A stretch of 64,000 nt of DNA from Rhodococcus sp. Leaf247 (GTDB lineage Bacteria > Actinomycetota > Actinomycetes > Mycobacteriales > Mycobacteriaceae): NCBI RefSeq assembly GCF_001426185.1, contig NZ_LMRP01000001.1, forward strand, positions 1,528,765-1,592,764. The letters are read 5' to 3'. This document shows, piece by piece, positions 25,356 to 34,967 of this stretch. The notes under the pieces are model-generated. The model ran no database searches and was not told the DNA's origin. It saw only the letters and a list, made by a program, of their open reading frames with translations. The position numbers and the translations under genes were made by a program. Numbering within the stretch: the first letter of the stretch is position 1; each line of letters opens with the position of its first letter.

Positions 25356-27346
25356 CACGCTTCCTGTGCGGTCGTCAGGGCGAATTCTCCGGCGGCGGAC
25401 CAGGCGTCGCGTTCGATGCCGAACGCCTCGGCCTGCTTCTTCCGGAATTCGGCGATGGAGGAGTCGTTCGCGGCGAGGAACTCGTCGTGATCGGCCAGCG
25501 AGAACGTGCCGTCGGTGATCTCGACGCCCGCACCGCGACCGGCGGCGAGGTCCGCGCGCATGTCGCCGAGTTCCTCGGTGCTGACCGGGTACCAGGAGAT
25601 GCGGTCGAAGAAACGTAGCAACCACGGCGTGCCCTCCTCGAACCCCTTCGCGGTCAGAGGATGGCGGTGGTTCCAGACCTGCGTGGTCCGCCCGACGAAC
25701 TGGTAGCCGCCCGGTCCCTCCATGCCGTAGATGCACAGGTAGGCGCCGCCGATACCGACGGCATTCTCGGGAGTCCACGTGCGGGCCGGGTTGTACTTGG
25801 TCGTCACCAGACGGTGGCGCGGGTCGAGCGGCGTGGCGACGGGAGCACCGAGGTACACGTCCCCGAGCCCCAGGACCATGTACTCGGCGTCGAACACCGT
25901 GTCGTACACGTCGTCGACCGAGTCCAGACCGTTCATGCGGCGGATGAACTCGATGTTCCACGGGCACCACGGCGCGTCGGAGCGGACACCGTGCATGTAG
26001 CGCTGAATCGCCTCGCGTGTCGACGGGTCGTCCCACGAGAGCGGCAGCCGCACATGACGACTGGGGACGCTGAGCTCGGACGTGTCCGGAAGTGCCGCCT
26101 CCGCCTCGAGCAGTAGATCCAGCAGCTTCCCGGTCGGCAGGACGTCGGGGTCGACCTTGACCTGCAGGGAGCGGATACCGGGAGTCAGGTCCACCAGTCC
26201 TGCGGGACCGATCTCCTGGACTGCCTCGTGCAACGCGTGCACCCGGGCCCGCAGCGCGAGGTCCAGCGACATCTCGCCGTACTCGACCAGGATGTTGTCG
26301 TCGCCGGACCGGCGGTAGGTCACCGGGGTGAGACCGTCGCGGCGCGCGATGACTCCGTCGTCTCCGTCTCCGCCGCGGGAGAAGACGACGGGAAGCGATG
26401 CACGTCGGGCGAGACCCACGGTGTTCTTCGATGCTGCCGCCGCGACCTCGATGGGCACGAAGCGCACGGTGTCACCGGGGCGGAGCTGACCGAGCTTCCA
26501 GCGGTCGGCCGCGACCACCGTCACCGGGCAGACGAATCCGCCGAGGCTGGGGCCGTCGGGACCGAGCAGGATCGGGGTGTCGCCCGTGAAGTCCAGCGCG
26601 CCGACGGAATACGCGTTGTCGTGGATGTTCGACGGGTGCAGCCCGGCTTCGCCGCCGTCGGTGCGGGCCCAGTCCGGCCGCGGTCCGACGAGTCGCACAC
26701 CGGTGCGGTCGGAGTTGAAGTGCACCTCGTAATCGGTGCCGACGATGGTGTCCATGTCGGCGCGGGTGAAGAACTCCGGCGCACCGTGCGGACCTTCGGT
26801 GACCGCGAGCTGCCACGCATGGGTCAGTGCAGGAACGTGTTCCATCGGAACGGCCGCCGGTGTGCCGACGGCGCGCGTGTCCAACTGCAGATCGTCGCCG
26901 TCCCGCAGCACGCGGCCGTCCTTGCCGCCGAACGTGCCCAGCGTGAAGGTCGACGCGCTGCCCAGGTACTCCTCGGCCAGGACACCGCCACGGATCGCGA
27001 TGTACATGCGCAATCCGGCGCCCGAGACCAGGCCGACGTCGAGCACGCCGCCGGCCGGCACCGTCACGGGTGTGAACCGGTCCACGGCAATCCCGTTCAC
27101 CGTGACCGGCGAATCGGCACCTGTCACGCACACGACGGTCTCGTCGTCGAAACGCAGGGCCGGACCGCTCATCGTCGTCTCGAGGGCGGGAGCGCCCTCC
27201 GGGTTGCCGACGGCGATGTTGGCCAGTCGCAGCGACAGGTCGTCCATCGGTCCCGACGGCGGAACGCCCACCTTCCAGTAGCCGACACGTCCCGGCCAGT
27301 CCTGGATGGTGGTGAGCATGCCGGGGCGCTCGACGGTGACGGTCAC
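25355..27346 (-). CDS. carboxyltransferase part of a urea/guanidine carboxylase (no biotin domains)
   Basis: A 663-residue protein that equals only the middle of a normal 1200-residue urea/guanidine carboxylase. It has an AHS2/PxpC-type domain (about 1-310; [29 protein letters not shown]), an AHS1/PxpB-type domain (about 320-530; [18 protein letters not shown]), and the tail that normally precedes the biotin carrier ([18 protein letters not shown]). The N-terminal biotin carboxylase and the C-terminal biotin-carrier domain with its Met-Lys-Met site are absent, and no neighbour supplies them. It starts (GTG) four bases inside the upstream DUF1989 gene. Operon context favours guanidine over urea as substrate. 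Confidence 0.88.
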   Translation of the reverse strand: MTVTVERPGMLTTIQDWPGRVGYWKVGVPPSGPMDDLSLRLANIAVGNPEGAPALETTMSGPALRFDDETVVCVTGADSPVTVNGIAVDRFTPVTVPAGGVLDVGLVSGAGLRMYIAIRGGVLAEEYLGSASTFTLGTFGGKDGRVLRDGDDLQLDTRAVGTPAAVPMEHVPALTHAWQLAVTEGPHGAPEFFTRADMDTIVGTDYEVHFNSDRTGVRLVGPRPDWARTDGGEAGLHPSNIHDNAYSVGALDFTGDTPILLGPDGPSLGGFVCPVTVVAADRWKLGQLRPGDTVRFVPIEVAAAASKNTVGLARRASLPVVFSRGGDGDDGVIARRDGLTPVTYRRSGDDNILVEYGEMSLDLALRARVHALHEAVQEIGPAGLVDLTPGIRSLQVKVDPDVLPTGKLLDLLLEAEAALPDTSELSVPSRHVRLPLSWDDPSTREAIQRYMHGVRSDAPWCPWNIEFIRRMNGLDSVDDVYDTVFDAEYMVLGLGDVYLGAPVATPLDPRHRLVTTKYNPARTWTPENAVGIGGAYLCIYGMEGPGGYQFVGRTTQVWNHRHPLTAKGFEEGTPWLLRFFDRISWYPVSTEELGDMRADLAAGRGAGVEITDGTFSLADHDEFLAANDSSIAEFRKKQAEAFGIERDAWSAAGEFALTTAQEA

Positions 27347-27990
27347 GAGTCCGGCCTGGTGACGATGAGCCGGACCGGCGTCGGGTCGAAACCGTTGCAC
27401 GGGTTGTTGATCTGTGGGCAGTTCGAGATCAGCACCAGCGAGTCGATCTCCGCGCGCAGGGCGAGGCGCTTGCCCGGCGCGGACAACCCGTCGACGATGC
27501 CGAGGGTGCCGTCCGCGTCGACCGGCACGTTCATGAAGAAGTTGATGTTGGAGACGATGTCGCGCTTGCCCAGGCCCCAGCGCGAGCCTTCGAGAATGAA
27601 GTTCTCGACGCAGGCATGCTGGTGCTTGGTGTGATGGCCGTAGCGCAGCGTGTTCGACTCCTGCGAGCAGGCGCCGCCGATGGTGTCGTGGTTGCCCACC
27701 TCGTCGGCGACGATGGTCATCATCGGCCGGGACTCGCTGTCGCGCAGCACAGTTCCGGTGGTCAGGTAGACGTTGCCCTGACCCACCATCGTCGCGGGTG
27801 CGCTGTAGCGGACGCTGTGGTCCTCGGCGCCGTAGACCAGCGTGTCGACGGCCTGGTTGCCCTCGAGGTCGAGAATCGTGAGGACGTCTCCGGCGCGGAC
27901 GACAGCCGACCACGGGCCACGGGCAGGCGCGACCTCGTCGAGGATCACCCGGCCGGCCACCAGCGCCAGTTCCTGTACTGCTGCGGTCAT
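27343..27990 (-). CDS. DUF1989 protein, carboxyguanidine deiminase subunit type (urea carboxylase-associated 2)
   Basis: A 215-residue DUF1989 protein with [21 protein letters not shown], a [16 protein letters not shown] segment and [13 protein letters not shown], all hallmarks of urea-carboxylase-associated protein 2. In guanidine-degrading bacteria, two DUF1989 proteins (CgdA and CgdB) form a deiminase that turns carboxyguanidine into allophanate. It overlaps both neighbours by four bases and lies next to its DUF1989 partner, so that role is a good inference here. Confidence 0.85.
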   Translation of the reverse strand: MTAAVQELALVAGRVILDEVAPARGPWSAVVRAGDVLTILDLEGNQAVDTLVYGAEDHSVRYSAPATMVGQGNVYLTTGTVLRDSESRPMMTIVADEVGNHDTIGGACSQESNTLRYGHHTKHQHACVENFILEGSRWGLGKRDIVSNINFFMNVPVDADGTLGIVDGLSAPGKRLALRAEIDSLVLISNCPQINNPCNGFDPTPVRLIVTRPDS

Positions 27991-28808
27991 TTCGAGCCTC
28001 CTGCTGCGTACGTGTCCTCCGTGTTGGCGACGGCGCGGAGGTATTCGGGATCGGTGTTCGGCAGCTCTTCGAGATCCTGCGGCGACGGCCATGCCAGGAC
28101 TTCGAGCGAGGTGGTGTCGAACGTGGGCGACGGGTCCACCGGGTGGGCCGTGTTGGCGATGGAGACAATGACCGGAAGGTGCACGATCAGGTCGACGATC
28201 GTTCCCGCCCCGGCGGATCCGGTACTGCGCAGCGCGCCGTCGGGGTCCACCGTGACGCCGTGGAAGAAGCTGACGGTCGGCGGCACGTCGCGCGGGCCCA
28301 GACCGTTCTTCAGGGCGGCCAGCACCAGCAGCTCCCGTCCGGCCGGCGATGCCGAGTAGGCGGAGCCGTCGCCGTACTTGTCGGTGTTGGTCAGCAGCGT
28401 GGTCGTTCCGCAGAGCGCGTCGTGCCGACCGGAGGTATCGGCCAGCACGGTCGCGAGGACGCGGCCCTGGTCCGACAGCAGTGGATGCCCGACGCCCATG
28501 TACGCCTGCCACGGCACCTTGACGGTGTCGGCCGCGTTGAGACGCTCCCACGGAGCATCGGCACGGTGGAGCATGACGTGTGCGCAGGCGCGTCCGTGCA
28601 CGTCCCGCAACCGCAGCCGGGTGCCGCGCTGCAGCACCTTGGTGGTGTACCGGCCTCCGGGAACAGTTTCCGCCCAGATCAACGACGCGGCGTCAGTACC
28701 GTCGATCTCGTTCGGCCACAACGATGCCGGGACGACGGGCATCGAATCGGTGATCTCACGGGCTTGTGCACGGGCGTGCTCGCGAGCCGCGGTGGTCGTG
28801 GCGGTCAT
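27987..28808 (-). CDS. DUF1989 protein, carboxyguanidine deiminase subunit type (urea carboxylase-associated 1)
   Basis: A 273-residue DUF1989 protein ([31 protein letters not shown] ... [23 protein letters not shown] ... [13 protein letters not shown]), longer than its partner, matching urea-carboxylase-associated protein 1. It follows the permease with an ATGA overlap and precedes the second DUF1989 gene with the same overlap. The pair is predicted to deiminate carboxyguanidine in the cytoplasm. Confidence 0.85.
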   Translation of the reverse strand: MTATTTAAREHARAQAREITDSMPVVPASLWPNEIDGTDAASLIWAETVPGGRYTTKVLQRGTRLRLRDVHGRACAHVMLHRADAPWERLNAADTVKVPWQAYMGVGHPLLSDQGRVLATVLADTSGRHDALCGTTTLLTNTDKYGDGSAYSASPAGRELLVLAALKNGLGPRDVPPTVSFFHGVTVDPDGALRSTGSAGAGTIVDLIVHLPVIVSIANTAHPVDPSPTFDTTSLEVLAWPSPQDLEELPNTDPEYLRAVANTEDTYAAGGSK

Positions 28809-30349
28809 GCGTTCGCTCCTGTCGGAATCGGGTTGGGGTGGCTCTTGCCGCGCGGGAAGCAGAGCGCACCGAGGGCAACGACGGCCAGCACCGTCAGCGG
28901 GGCGGCCCAGCGCAGCAGCGGGAAGTCGCCGGACGGGTCGTAGATCTCCGACCGCGGCCAGGACAGGTTGATCACCATGGCGGCGCCGTACACGACGGCG
29001 AGAATGTTGACGGGCAACCCGAGCCATCCGAGCGTGAACAGGGGCTTGCCCTCGGAGTCGACCTGCGAGGTGCGGTGCGGCCAGCCCTTAAGGCGGCGGA
29101 GGAGCAGCGGCACCGTCACCATCATGTACGCGAGGTAGATGAGCACGATGCAGACGCTGGCGAGGGTGGAGAAGATCGCCGAGTTGCCCACGTTGACCAC
29201 CAGGACCAGGACACAGCCGAGGCCGATGACGACGGCCGGGGCGATGGGTGTTCCCGTCGTCTTGTTGACGCTGCCCAGGATGCGCGAGCCGGGCAGCCGG
29301 CCGTCGCGAGCCATCGAGAACATCAGGCGTGATGCGGCGGTCTGAATTGCCAAGGTGCAGATGAGGATCGCGATGGCGACGTCGACCAGCAGGACGGTGC
29401 CCCACGGCGAGGACAGCACCGAGTTCAACACGTAGGGCAGTCCCTGCGTCGCCAGTTCCCCGTCGGTCAGGCTGGGCGCTGCCATGAGGGCGCCGATGAT
29501 CATGAGGCCACCGCCGAGTGCCGACACCGACAGGGCGAGCCGGATGGTGCGGGGGGCGACGCGGCGCGGGTTCTTGGTCTCCTCGGCCAGCTCGCCCGCC
29601 GAGCCGAAGCCCACCATGACGTAGGCGGCCATCAGGCCGGAGACGATCCATGCGCCGATGTAGCTCGAATCGACTGCGGCACCGCCGGTGTCGAAGACGA
29701 CGTCGGGTCCACGCTGGGCGTGAGTGAAGAACACCCCGATCACGGCGATGACGCCGACGATCTCGCACGTGACGCCGATCGAGTTGATGCGTGCCATCGC
29801 ATTGACGCCGATGGAGTTGATGGTCGTGGTGATCACCAGCAGGATCGTGCCGAGCACGACGGCATTGGTGGCACCGTCCGAGGAAGTAAGCGCAGTGTCG
29901 GAGCCGACGATCTGGAAGCCGCTCCAGACGTTCGGCAACACCACCTGCAGCGCGATCGCGGCGGCGGAGGCCGTCACGATCTGCGCGATGATCATGAACC
30001 AGCCCGCAAACCATCCGGTGATCTCGCCGCCCACGCGCCGCGACCACTGGTAGATGGCGCCGGAGATGGGGTAGCGCGCCGCCAGTTCGGCGAAGCACAG
30101 CGCGACCATGAACTGGCCGACGAAGACCACCGGCCAGGCCCAGAAGAACGCCGGTCCGGCGAAGCTGAAGCCCAGGCCGAAGAGTTGGAAGATCGTGGTC
30201 AGGATCGAGACGAACGAGAACCCGGCCGCGAACGAGGCGAATTTGCCCAGCTTGCGGTGCAGTTGCTGTTCGTACCCGAACTCGAGCAGATCGTCGGAGT
30301 CGCCGTCTGCGCGACGGTCCGACGGGGGTGGGAGCACGGCCTGGCTCAT
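28805..30349 (-). CDS. APC-family permease of the guanidine/urea-type operon
   Basis: A 514-residue transporter with about twelve membrane segments and the amino acid-polyamine-cation family pattern (FGYEQQLHRKLGKFASFAAGFSFVSILT, ELAARYPISGAIYQWSRRVGG, GFGSAGELAEETKNPRRVAPR). This type is regularly found with urea-carboxylase-associated genes and probably imports guanidine or a guanidino compound (inference). ATG 30349 is preferred over ATG 30361 because GGAG lies at the right distance before it. It is the first gene of a five-gene operon with overlapping junctions. Confidence 0.88.
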   Translation of the reverse strand: MSQAVLPPPSDRRADGDSDDLLEFGYEQQLHRKLGKFASFAAGFSFVSILTTIFQLFGLGFSFAGPAFFWAWPVVFVGQFMVALCFAELAARYPISGAIYQWSRRVGGEITGWFAGWFMIIAQIVTASAAAIALQVVLPNVWSGFQIVGSDTALTSSDGATNAVVLGTILLVITTTINSIGVNAMARINSIGVTCEIVGVIAVIGVFFTHAQRGPDVVFDTGGAAVDSSYIGAWIVSGLMAAYVMVGFGSAGELAEETKNPRRVAPRTIRLALSVSALGGGLMIIGALMAAPSLTDGELATQGLPYVLNSVLSSPWGTVLLVDVAIAILICTLAIQTAASRLMFSMARDGRLPGSRILGSVNKTTGTPIAPAVVIGLGCVLVLVVNVGNSAIFSTLASVCIVLIYLAYMMVTVPLLLRRLKGWPHRTSQVDSEGKPLFTLGWLGLPVNILAVVYGAAMVINLSWPRSEIYDPSGDFPLLRWAAPLTVLAVVALGALCFPRGKSHPNPIPTGANA

Positions 30350-30374
30350 GGTGTTCTCCATCAGGAGGGGTGGC

Positions 30375-30396
30375 TTAACTGTCGAGTGATAGTTAA
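30375..30396. promoter_or_regulatory. TTAACT-N10-AGTTAA dyad in the guanidine operon promoter
   Basis: A 22-base dyad with half-sites TTAACTRTC and GAYAGTTAA lies 26 bases upstream of the permease start. It looks like a GntR- or FadR-type operator. No regulator gene is adjacent. I looked for guanidine riboswitch features in this leader and saw none. Confidence 0.5.
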
Positions 30397-30440
30397 TCCG
30401 ACGCAAAGGTCTCGCCGGTATCGACGATGTTGCATCTCTG

Positions 30441-31274
30441 TTAACCCTCGCGAGGGACGAGGGCACGCCGGAAGATCGGGATGAAGGGCCTCGGCGACGG
30501 CGCACCGGCCTGCCGGAACGGCGCCGAATCGCGGGACGCCTGGATCCAGTCCGCCCGGTCGACACCCGTCAGGTCCAGGTCGAACGCCGTCTGCCGAACC
30601 AACAGATGCAGCAGCATCGTGCCCGTACGGCCGTTGCCCTCGCGGAACGGATGCGCCTGATTGAGCTCCGCGTACGTCCGTGCGAGCAGGTACGCCGATT
30701 CGCCGAGATCCGCCGACTCCCACGGCGCTGCGAGCAGAGCGTCGTGGATCGAGATCAGGACGTCCCACACAGCGGATGCCCGGGTGAAGGAATGGCCGTT
30801 CTTGGACAGGTCGACGGTTCGGACCTGCCCGGCCCACGAGTACACGTCCTGGAACACGTAGCGGTGCAGCGCGATCAGGCGGTGGATGCCGTCCTCGACG
30901 AGAGGGTCCGCCCTGTCGGTGTGGCATCGGACGAGCCTGATGGCCGTCAGGATCGATTCGGCGCGGTGCAACGCGGCGGCGTCGTGCAGTCCGAGCTCGT
31001 TCCGGAGGACCCTCGACCCGGGAAGGAGATACGGCGCGCGGCCGGGACGCAGTGCAGCCCAGCGCGATTCACGAATCTTACCGTCCCCGCGAACCGCGGT
31101 GCGCACACCGTCCAGCACCTCCTCCCCGCGGCATTCCGCCGCGAGCAGCAGCAACTCGTCCCGGGTGGGATGCCACCCCTCCAACTGCTCGGCAGCGACG
31201 GCCTGATCCATCGCACGGCACTGCCGGCGATCGAGACCGGCGACGACGTCCGGGGCGTCCCGTGACGGTCTCAT
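30441..31274 (-). CDS. Fic domain protein (probable AMPylase)
   Basis: A 277-residue protein with the complete Fic motif HPFREGNGRTG in its C-terminal half and the preceding flap region (VRTVDLSKNGHSFTRA). Fic enzymes transfer AMP or related groups to protein side chains. I could not find an inhibitory (S/T)xxxE(G/N) helix. The chosen ATG (31274) overlaps the stop of the CBS-DUF294 gene (ATGA), indicating translational coupling; ATG 31211 is an internal alternative. No small antitoxin gene is adjacent. Confidence 0.85.
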   Translation of the reverse strand: MRPSRDAPDVVAGLDRRQCRAMDQAVAAEQLEGWHPTRDELLLLAAECRGEEVLDGVRTAVRGDGKIRESRWAALRPGRAPYLLPGSRVLRNELGLHDAAALHRAESILTAIRLVRCHTDRADPLVEDGIHRLIALHRYVFQDVYSWAGQVRTVDLSKNGHSFTRASAVWDVLISIHDALLAAPWESADLGESAYLLARTYAELNQAHPFREGNGRTGTMLLHLLVRQTAFDLDLTGVDRADWIQASRDSAPFRQAGAPSPRPFIPIFRRALVPREG

Positions 31275-32623
31275 CCGGCCAGGTACGCGGACGCGCGCAC
31301 CACCCCGGAGACTTCTCGCGCCGCCGTGCCCACCAAGCTGCGATCCAGCGGCGTCAACTCCGACGGACGCACCAGATCGTCCACCGGATCGCCGGCAGCG
31401 ACCGCATCGCACTGATGACGGAGTCGGATGCGCTGCACCACCTCGAAGGACTCGGCCAACACCGCCGCGTCGTCCGCCGACAGCACGGACGCGTCGGCAC
31501 CCGCGGCGAGGCGAGCCAGGGTCGAATGCCCGACGTATCCGGCCGACACGCCGGCCCACCGCGCGATGTCGACGATCGGAGCGAGGATCCCTGCTTTGAC
31601 ATCGACCACCTCGGCGCGTCGGAACATCCTGTCCCGCATGCTCACCCGAGGTCGGTTCTCGGTCGCTTCCCGCAACAGCAGCGTGCGCGAACGGGGCGCA
31701 TCCGTCATCGCGGACACCGCGGCCGACGCCGGGCCCCAGCTACCCGGCACCACCGGTCGTGCGTCGAGAGCGAGCGAGAGCATCACCAACCCCGTGTCCT
31801 CGAACGGATCCCGTGCCCAGCCGTCGACAGCCGTCGACCACTCCTCCCGGGTGCGGACGAAGCGCCGGGACGCCGCCGTCGCGTTGTTCGGATCCGCGAT
31901 GAGACCACACTGCGCGAGGAGTGCGTGCACCTTCTCGCCGGATGCCCCGCCGTCACCGGCGACCCGCGCCGTCTCCACATCCGACGACAACGCCGACTCG
32001 CGGCGCGCGACACTGCCCGACACCAGCCACGAGGACGCGTCGTCTCCCAGCAGTTCGGCCGCCCGACGCACGGCCGCGGTGACGACGACGGAACGGATCA
32101 TCATCACCTCGGACGTCGGTACGCGAGAGTCGCACAGCGACACCATGATCGGCGTCAGCTGCGCACAGGCCGCGATCAGCGCATCCGCGTCGGCAGCACG
32201 GGCGATCTCCGCGCGCACCGCGATACCCGGTCGGAGCGCCGGCGACATCAGATCGGCGTCGTCGACCACACCCAGCACGGCGCCGCCCGCGTCGAGCACC
32301 ACCAGACGACGGACCCCGGCGCTCAACGCCACACCGGCGGCGTCGCGCACCGGGAGGTCGGCGGCAACTGTCACGGCGGGCGTCGACGCGACAGCAGAGA
32401 GCGGAACGTCCGAGCCGAGACCGGCGGCCACCACTCGTCGGCGCAGATCGCCGTCCGTCAACACACCCCGCGACCCGTCCGGGTACGACACGATCGCGGT
32501 GTGCGAGTGCGCCCGTGTCATCGCGGCGGCCGCGTCGGCGACACGCACATCGGACGGGCACACCGGGACCCCACGGCGTGTGACCGCACCCACACGCGCG
32601 GAAGTCGGGGACATCACGCCCAC
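31271..32623 (-). CDS. CBS-pair protein with DUF294 nucleotidyltransferase domain
   Basis: A 450-residue protein. Residues 1-130 form two CBS motifs (SHTAIVSYPDGSRGVLTDGDLRRRVV and VRRLVVLDAGGAVLGVVDDADLM). A putative nucleotidyltransferase domain follows with SGSVARRESALSSDVETA (GSxARxE...SDxE), then the DUF294 C-terminal region. This layout suggests an adenylate-sensing nucleotidyltransferase, GlnD-like in parts. It starts 3 bases after bluB and overlaps the Fic gene by four bases. GTG 32623 or ATG 32614 are both possible starts. Confidence 0.85.
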   Translation of the reverse strand: MGVMSPTSARVGAVTRRGVPVCPSDVRVADAAAAMTRAHSHTAIVSYPDGSRGVLTDGDLRRRVVAAGLGSDVPLSAVASTPAVTVAADLPVRDAAGVALSAGVRRLVVLDAGGAVLGVVDDADLMSPALRPGIAVRAEIARAADADALIAACAQLTPIMVSLCDSRVPTSEVMMIRSVVVTAAVRRAAELLGDDASSWLVSGSVARRESALSSDVETARVAGDGGASGEKVHALLAQCGLIADPNNATAASRRFVRTREEWSTAVDGWARDPFEDTGLVMLSLALDARPVVPGSWGPASAAVSAMTDAPRSRTLLLREATENRPRVSMRDRMFRRAEVVDVKAGILAPIVDIARWAGVSAGYVGHSTLARLAAGADASVLSADDAAVLAESFEVVQRIRLRHQCDAVAAGDPVDDLVRPSELTPLDRSLVGTAAREVSGVVRASAYLAG

Positions 32624-32626
32624 ACG

Positions 32627-33265
32627 CTAACCCTGGCGTCCCCACCGTTCGTGATGGATCGCCTCGGACAGGGCACGCCGCGGACGCCACCCGAATCGCT
32701 CGAGGTCCGGGACCTCCTGGAATTCGGTCACCGGGCCGACACAGAGCCACGCCACGGGTCGCACGTCGACCGCACCGATCAGGTCTCGGAGGAACTCCTC
32801 GTCGTAGAACGAGACCCACCCGACACCGATGCCCTCCGCGACCCCCGCGAGCCACAGGTTCTCGATGGCCAACGCCACCGAGAGCAGACCCGTGTCCCGC
32901 ACCGTCGCACGTCCGAGAACGTGGTCACCACCGCGACTTTCGTCGTAGGTGACGACGATGCCGGTACCGCTCGGGACGATCCCCTCCACACGGATCGGGT
33001 CGAACGTCTCAGCACGGTCCGCGGGCAGGGATGCCGCGAAATCCGCTCGGCACTGCGCCACGTGGGCCGCGAAACGCGTCAACGTGTCCTCGTTCCGAAC
33101 GATCACGAAGTCCCACGGTTGGGTGTTGCCGACGCTCGGAGCTCGGTGCGCCGCCGTCAGGATGCGCTCCAGGACATCGTCGGCCACCACCTCTCCCGAG
33201 AACTCCGCGCGCACGTCTCGACGTGCGGCGATGGCGTCGTGAACGGACATCGGAACCGTGCTCAT
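32627..33265 (-). CDS. bluB: 5,6-dimethylbenzimidazole synthase
   Basis: A 212-residue flavin enzyme of the BluB group within the nitroreductase superfamily, which breaks down reduced FMN to make the lower ligand of vitamin B12. Hallmarks are AIAARRDVRAEF at the N-terminus, AAHRAPSVGNTQPWDFV, and LAIENLWLAGVAEGIGVGWVSF. It leads an operon with the CBS-DUF294 and Fic genes. Another B12 gene set (riboswitch plus uptake) lies 16 kb away in the window. ATG 33250 is an internal alternative start. Confidence 0.88.
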   Translation of the reverse strand: MSTVPMSVHDAIAARRDVRAEFSGEVVADDVLERILTAAHRAPSVGNTQPWDFVIVRNEDTLTRFAAHVAQCRADFAASLPADRAETFDPIRVEGIVPSGTGIVVTYDESRGGDHVLGRATVRDTGLLSVALAIENLWLAGVAEGIGVGWVSFYDEEFLRDLIGAVDVRPVAWLCVGPVTEFQEVPDLERFGWRPRRALSEAIHHERWGRQG

Positions 33266-33329
33266 GTAGAGACCGTGCCAGAACACGCCTAGAGTCGGCC
33301 GCACATCGTCTCGAGAAAAGGGGTGAGTC

Positions 33330-34025
33330 GTGGCTGTCTCCATGCCTGCCGGTCGCGGGCAGCTCACCCGCACCGTGATTCTCCGAGCCGGCATCGCCTT
33401 CATCGACGACAACGGCGCGGGCGATCTGACGATGCGCCGCCTCGGCGCGCGTCTCGGTGTCGAGGCCATGGCGCTCTACCACTATTTTCCCGGCAAGGAG
33501 AATCTGCTCGACGGAATAGTCGACCAGGTCATCGACGATCTGGACAGCGATCCGCAGGTGCTGATGAAGGGCGCCGTCAGCTGGCAGGACTACCTGCAGC
33601 GACTCGCGCACGGAGTCCGCAGGATGGCGCTCGAACATCCCGAGATCTTTCCCCTCATCGCCACTCGCCCCCACAGCGCGCCGTGGGTGCGCCCACCTCT
33701 GCGCAGCGTGCGGTGGCTGGAGAACTTCCTCGCGAGCCTTGTCGACTGGGGTTTCGACGACGCCGCCGCTGCTGCGGCGTACCGGTCGTTCACCAGCTTC
33801 CTGATGGGCAATCTGCTGCTGGAAGTTTCTGCGAAGGGGGTCTCGATCGGCCCCGTCGACGAGGCCGACACAGGGCAGGACAGCGACATCGACCCGTCCG
33901 AATTTCCGACGATCATCCGGATGCGGGCCGAGCTGTCCAAGGATCTCGCCCTGTCGGAATTCGAGAAAGCTCTCGAAGCACTGCTGGACCGGCTCGAATC
34001 CGAGCTACCTCAGCTCGATTCCTGA
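33330..34025 (+). CDS. TetR family regulator divergent from bluB
   Basis: A 231-residue regulator with an N-terminal helix-turn-helix (LTMRRLGARLGVEAMALYHYFPGKENLLDGIV) and a long C-terminal ligand domain of the TetR_C type. GTG start preceded by a purine-rich AAAAGGGGTGAG. It is transcribed away from bluB across 64 bases, so regulation of bluB is possible. Its last 16 bases overlap the convergent GAF-ANTAR gene. Confidence 0.88.
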   Translation: MAVSMPAGRGQLTRTVILRAGIAFIDDNGAGDLTMRRLGARLGVEAMALYHYFPGKENLLDGIVDQVIDDLDSDPQVLMKGAVSWQDYLQRLAHGVRRMALEHPEIFPLIATRPHSAPWVRPPLRSVRWLENFLASLVDWGFDDAAAAAAYRSFTSFLMGNLLLEVSAKGVSIGPVDEADTGQDSDIDPSEFPTIIRMRAELSKDLALSEFEKALEALLDRLESELPQLDS

Positions 34026-34750
34026 CGCAGTTTCGCTCCGGCCTCGACGATGTCCGCCGCCAGCAGATGCAGCGGACGATTGTTGTCCTGCGACAGCCGG
34101 GACAACATCTCGAACGCCTGGACGGAATCGACCTCGAACCGTTCCATCAGCATTCCCTTCGCCTGGCCGATGATGTCCCGCGACGCCAGCCCCGACCGGA
34201 ACTGGGCTTCCTTCTGCACACCCTGCAGCGCGATCGCCGCGTGCGCTGCCACAGCCGTCGCCACGGTCAGATCGTCGTCGTCGAACGCGGATTCGGTCAC
34301 CGAGTAGAGCGTCAACACACCCAGCGTGCGCTCCTTGGTGAACATCGGCACCGCAGCGATGGACCGGACACCGGACGCCGTCGCCGTCTCCGCGAGTGCC
34401 GGCCACTGCTCGACCGACCCGGCGATCGCGGTCGGCTCCTCGTCGACGGTCGAGAGCACCTCGACGGACGGTCCCGCCCCCGCCGAGACCTGGACGTCGT
34501 CGAGCGTCGACGCCACATCACTCGTGGCCCGTCTCGGGAAACCGGTAGCGCTCGTCGCCGCGCCGCCCACCGAGCCGACCGACGCGTGGTCCGCCGGCTC
34601 GACCAGCTCGATCGACACCGACAACACGCTGTCCAGCACATCGTCGGTGGTGCGCACCTGCCGTGAGTTTCCGAATTCACGCGCCAGATCAGCCAGCGTG
34701 CGTACCAGATCGAGGTGATCGGCACTCGCCGGCCGACCGTCGTTGCTCAT
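34010..34750 (-). CDS. GAF-ANTAR regulator 1
   Basis: A 246-residue protein with a GAF sensor domain (about 15-175; GPSVEVLSTVDEEPTAIAG, SIAAVPMFTKERTLGVLTLYS) and a C-terminal ANTAR RNA-binding domain (about 183-236; ASRDIIGQAKGMLMERFEVDSVQAF). ANTAR proteins act as transcription antiterminators by binding paired hairpins. The ANTAR part is almost the same as that of the protein at 57662-58366. It is divergent from GAF-ANTAR 2. Confidence 0.88.
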   Translation of the reverse strand: MSNDGRPASADHLDLVRTLADLAREFGNSRQVRTTDDVLDSVLSVSIELVEPADHASVGSVGGAATSATGFPRRATSDVASTLDDVQVSAGAGPSVEVLSTVDEEPTAIAGSVEQWPALAETATASGVRSIAAVPMFTKERTLGVLTLYSVTESAFDDDDLTVATAVAAHAAIALQGVQKEAQFRSGLASRDIIGQAKGMLMERFEVDSVQAFEMLSRLSQDNNRPLHLLAADIVEAGAKLRQESS

Positions 34751-34967
34751 GTGAGGTGGTGATCCCTTCGTCTGCGATGTCCGTCGTTCCTGCCGACAGG
34801 GACGACAAAAGGCGGCACCCACAAGTGCCGACGCCTACTGCTGGACGCCGGGCGGGGTGTCGCCTTCGCGGCAATCATAACCGGACAGATGGTCGGGGGT
34901 ACGGTGGTCTCGGATCGGCGTTCAGGGGTTCGGACAATCGATGCTCCACCACGTGAGGAGATGCGAT

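Noticed and set aside
34780..34870. hairpins in the GAF-ANTAR 1/2 intergenic region as ANTAR RNA targets
   Set aside because: A GGCAC-N6-GTGCC hairpin is present, but its loop lacks the A at position 1 and G at position 4 expected of ANTAR targets, and no good second hairpin is evident.
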